DNA from: JBFAPK01 sp040676675
GTDB taxonomy: Bacteria; Actinomycetota; Actinomycetes; Mycobacteriales; Micromonosporaceae
Assembly (NCBI RefSeq): GCF_040676675.1
Contig: NZ_JBFAPK010000002.1
Coordinates: forward strand, 1 to 64,000
Length of the DNA stretch: 64,000 nt
Direction of reading: 5' to 3'
Shown here: positions 60,574 to 64,000 of the stretch, piece after piece
Layout of the letters: every line of letters starts with the position of its first letter
How positions within the stretch are numbered: position 1 is the stretch's first letter
The notes under the pieces: model-generated
The model's input: the letters and a program-made list of their open reading frames with translations, nothing else
What the model was told of the DNA's origin: nothing
Database searches by the model: none
Position numbers and translations under genes: made by a program

Positions 60574-61236
60574 CTAGCGTCGCCGCTCCGCGCCGGAGGT
60601 CGGCACGCCCGTGGGCCCCGCCGCCAGTCGCAACCTGGACTCCCTCGGCGCCCTCGGCCGCCGCGACGTCCCGGTCAGGACCTGGCCGAGCATCAGCTCC
60701 AGTTCGGCGGCCGTACGCCCGAGCCGCGGCGCGCCGGCGTCGTCGAGAGCGGCACGCTCGCCGGAGAGCGCGGCACCGTACGGGGTCGGCCAGCCGCGCA
60801 GCGCGTGCGCGACGGTCCGCAGCGTGGCGAGGGTGGAGTGCGCGCCCTGTTCGCCGTCCGCGATGGCGACGCAGCCGATCGGCCGGCCGTCCAGGAAGGG
60901 CTGGTCGGCCTCGGCGAGATCGTTCACGTAGTCCAGGGCGTTCTTCAGCAGCCCGGAGAGCGTGCCGTGGTACGCCGGGGAGAGCAGCACCACGCCGTCG
61001 GCCGCGGCCAGCGCGTCGAGGAAACGACGGACCGGCGCGGGGCGTACCGCGGCCGGCCGGTAGCAGGCGAAGTTCAGCTCCGCCCCCGGGAACCACGTCG
61101 CCACGGCGCCGCCGGCCGCACAGCGGCGCGCGCACCAGGCCGCGATGCGGTCGGTCCGGGAGGTGGGGCTCAACGAGCCCGAGAGCAGGACGACGTGCCC
61201 TGCCCGCGGCCCGTCCGTACCGATGCCGTCGAGCAT
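60574..61236 (-). CDS. NAD(P)H-dependent flavin reductase
   Basis: 220 residues. Flavodoxin-like NADPH_dep_FMN_red pattern: LLSGSLSPTSRTDRIAAWC with the FMN phosphate loop, and SPAYHGTLSGLLKNALDYVN with the flavin-contacting motif. The C-terminus is Arg/Pro-rich. ATG 61236 is chosen over a TTG nine bases upstream because AAGGGG precedes it. It lies between a GT and the UvrA paralogue on the same strand. In this setting it may supply FADH2/FMNH2 to the acyl-CoA-dehydrogenase-like N-oxygenase; this pairing is inferred. Confidence 0.85.
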   Translation of the reverse strand: MLDGIGTDGPRAGHVVLLSGSLSPTSRTDRIAAWCARRCAAGGAVATWFPGAELNFACYRPAAVRPAPVRRFLDALAAADGVVLLSPAYHGTLSGLLKNALDYVNDLAEADQPFLDGRPIGCVAIADGEQGAHSTLATLRTVAHALRGWPTPYGAALSGERAALDDAGAPRLGRTAAELELMLGQVLTGTSRRPRAPRESRLRLAAGPTGVPTSGAERRR

Positions 61237-61457
61237 CGCAGGCAACCCCTTTCGCTCACGCCGGCGTCCGGTGCTCGCGCGCCCGAGCGGGAGCCCAAGG
61301 CGACGAGGTCCCGTGGCGGACGCGCCGGTCCGGCGCCGGCTGGCGCGTGTGCCGGAAGGCCGTACCCCCCGGGACAGGCGTTAGCCGCGAGCGTCGCAGG
61401 CGGCGGTCGGCGACGGTTCGACGGCCGCTCGACGCGCACGAGCGACCGTCGACACCG

Positions 61458-61498
61458 CGCCCACCGCTCGGTCCGTCAGCCGGACCGAGCGGTGGGCG
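61458..61498 (-). terminator. Terminator of the UvrA-like gene
   Basis: A perfect 18-bp stem (CGCCCACCGCTCGGTCCG / CGGACCGAGCGGTGGGCG) with a 5-nt loop, abutting the stop codon of the UvrA paralogue. Confidence 0.85.
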
Positions 61499-61499
61499 G

Positions 61500-63761
<2,262 letters not shown>

Positions 63762-64000
63762 AGCTTCTCCTCTTCGCGATCCCACCATCCGTGGCACGGG
63801 CCGACGGACACCGTGACGAGTGAATGCGCACCGACGCCGATCCGGCCGCGCGAACGGCCGCGTCGACAGTTGAATGATCCAATACCGGTGACACCGGTCA
63901 TTCGTGGTTCAGGGCATACGGCACCCCCTGCCGGCCGTACGGCATGCCCGTCCACCGTACCGCACCGCGCTTGCCCGATCCCGCTCCGCACCGCGGCCGG
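63762..64000. other. Upstream region of the UvrA paralogue to window end
   Basis: No supportable coding sequence in the last ~240 bp. It holds the palindrome described separately and probably the promoter of the UvrA-like gene. The gene cluster is cut by the window edge. Confidence 0.4.
63884..63898. promoter_or_regulatory. 15-bp palindrome upstream of the UvrA paralogue
   Basis: ACCGGTG-A-CACCGGT is a perfect dyad, flanked at wider spacing by GAATGA (63872-63877) and TCATTC (63898-63903), which are also inverted repeats. It lies 123 bp before the TTG start. It resembles an operator for a drug-responsive repressor such as TetR or MarR; the regulator is not in the window. Confidence 0.5.

Overview
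The window is very GC-rich DNA with strong actinobacterial codon bias, many GTG/TTG starts, ATGA/GTGA gene overlaps and GC-rich hairpin terminators. The gene families (SARP regulator, deoxysugar genes, DrrC-type UvrA paralogue, large secreted carbohydrate-active proteins) fit a filamentous actinomycete, most likely Micromonosporaceae (Micromonospora/Actinoplanes-like). The family-level assignment is inference. No rRNA, tRNA, CRISPR array or transposase gene was recognised.

Region 1 (0-15 kb) is a mixed chromosomal stretch. It holds a secreted SGNH hydrolase, a TetR regulator facing a 50-bp palindrome and a decayed MFS exporter, an FMN-reductase/SDR pair, a secreted cysteine-rich repeat protein, a Tat-exported amidase with a coupled 58-residue ORF, a two-component system followed by an ABC-2 exporter, an ABM monooxygenase and a dienelactone hydrolase. 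Region 2 (15-17.4 kb) carries two hairpin elements with an identical 25-nt core in opposite orientation; they flank a hypothetical gene and an SMP-30-like gene.

Region 3 (17.4-34.6 kb) is devoted to extracellular carbohydrate use. A ThuA / sugar-dehydrogenase / DUF1080 fusion, a cupredoxin / Ig-repeat / DUF1080 protein and a small multicopper oxidase lie in line and could form an extracellular sugar-oxidation chain. They are followed by a GH18 chitinase, a LysR regulator, a SnoaL-like protein, a sugar ABC importer (binding lipoprotein and two permeases) and a discoidin/beta-helix polysaccharide-active protein preceded by a LacI/CebR-like operator. Region 4 (34.7-41.6 kb) is ordinary: a PoxB-like enzyme, a small Rho-N-like protein not evident as a long ORF, a CBS/CNNM membrane protein, a hypothetical protein, AzlCD and an AraC regulator.

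Region 5 (41.6-64 kb, open at the right edge) is part of a natural-product gene cluster. It encodes a DnrJ-type sugar 3-aminotransferase, an RmlA remnant translationally coupled to a haem-ligand-less P450 helper, four glycosyltransferases, a 2,3-dehydratase, an epimerase, a second sugar aminotransferase, a ketoreductase, a C-methyltransferase, an acyl-CoA-dehydrogenase-like probable amino-sugar N-oxygenase (DnmZ/KijD3 type), an E1-type 3-dehydratase, a PF04199 hydrolase/cyclase, a SARP activator, a flavin reductase and a DrrC-type UvrA paralogue. Together they suggest two or more deoxysugars, one probably a C-methylated 3-amino or 3-nitro(so) sugar, on a DNA-binding aromatic polyketide. No PKS core genes are in the window; they probably lie to the right of base 64000.
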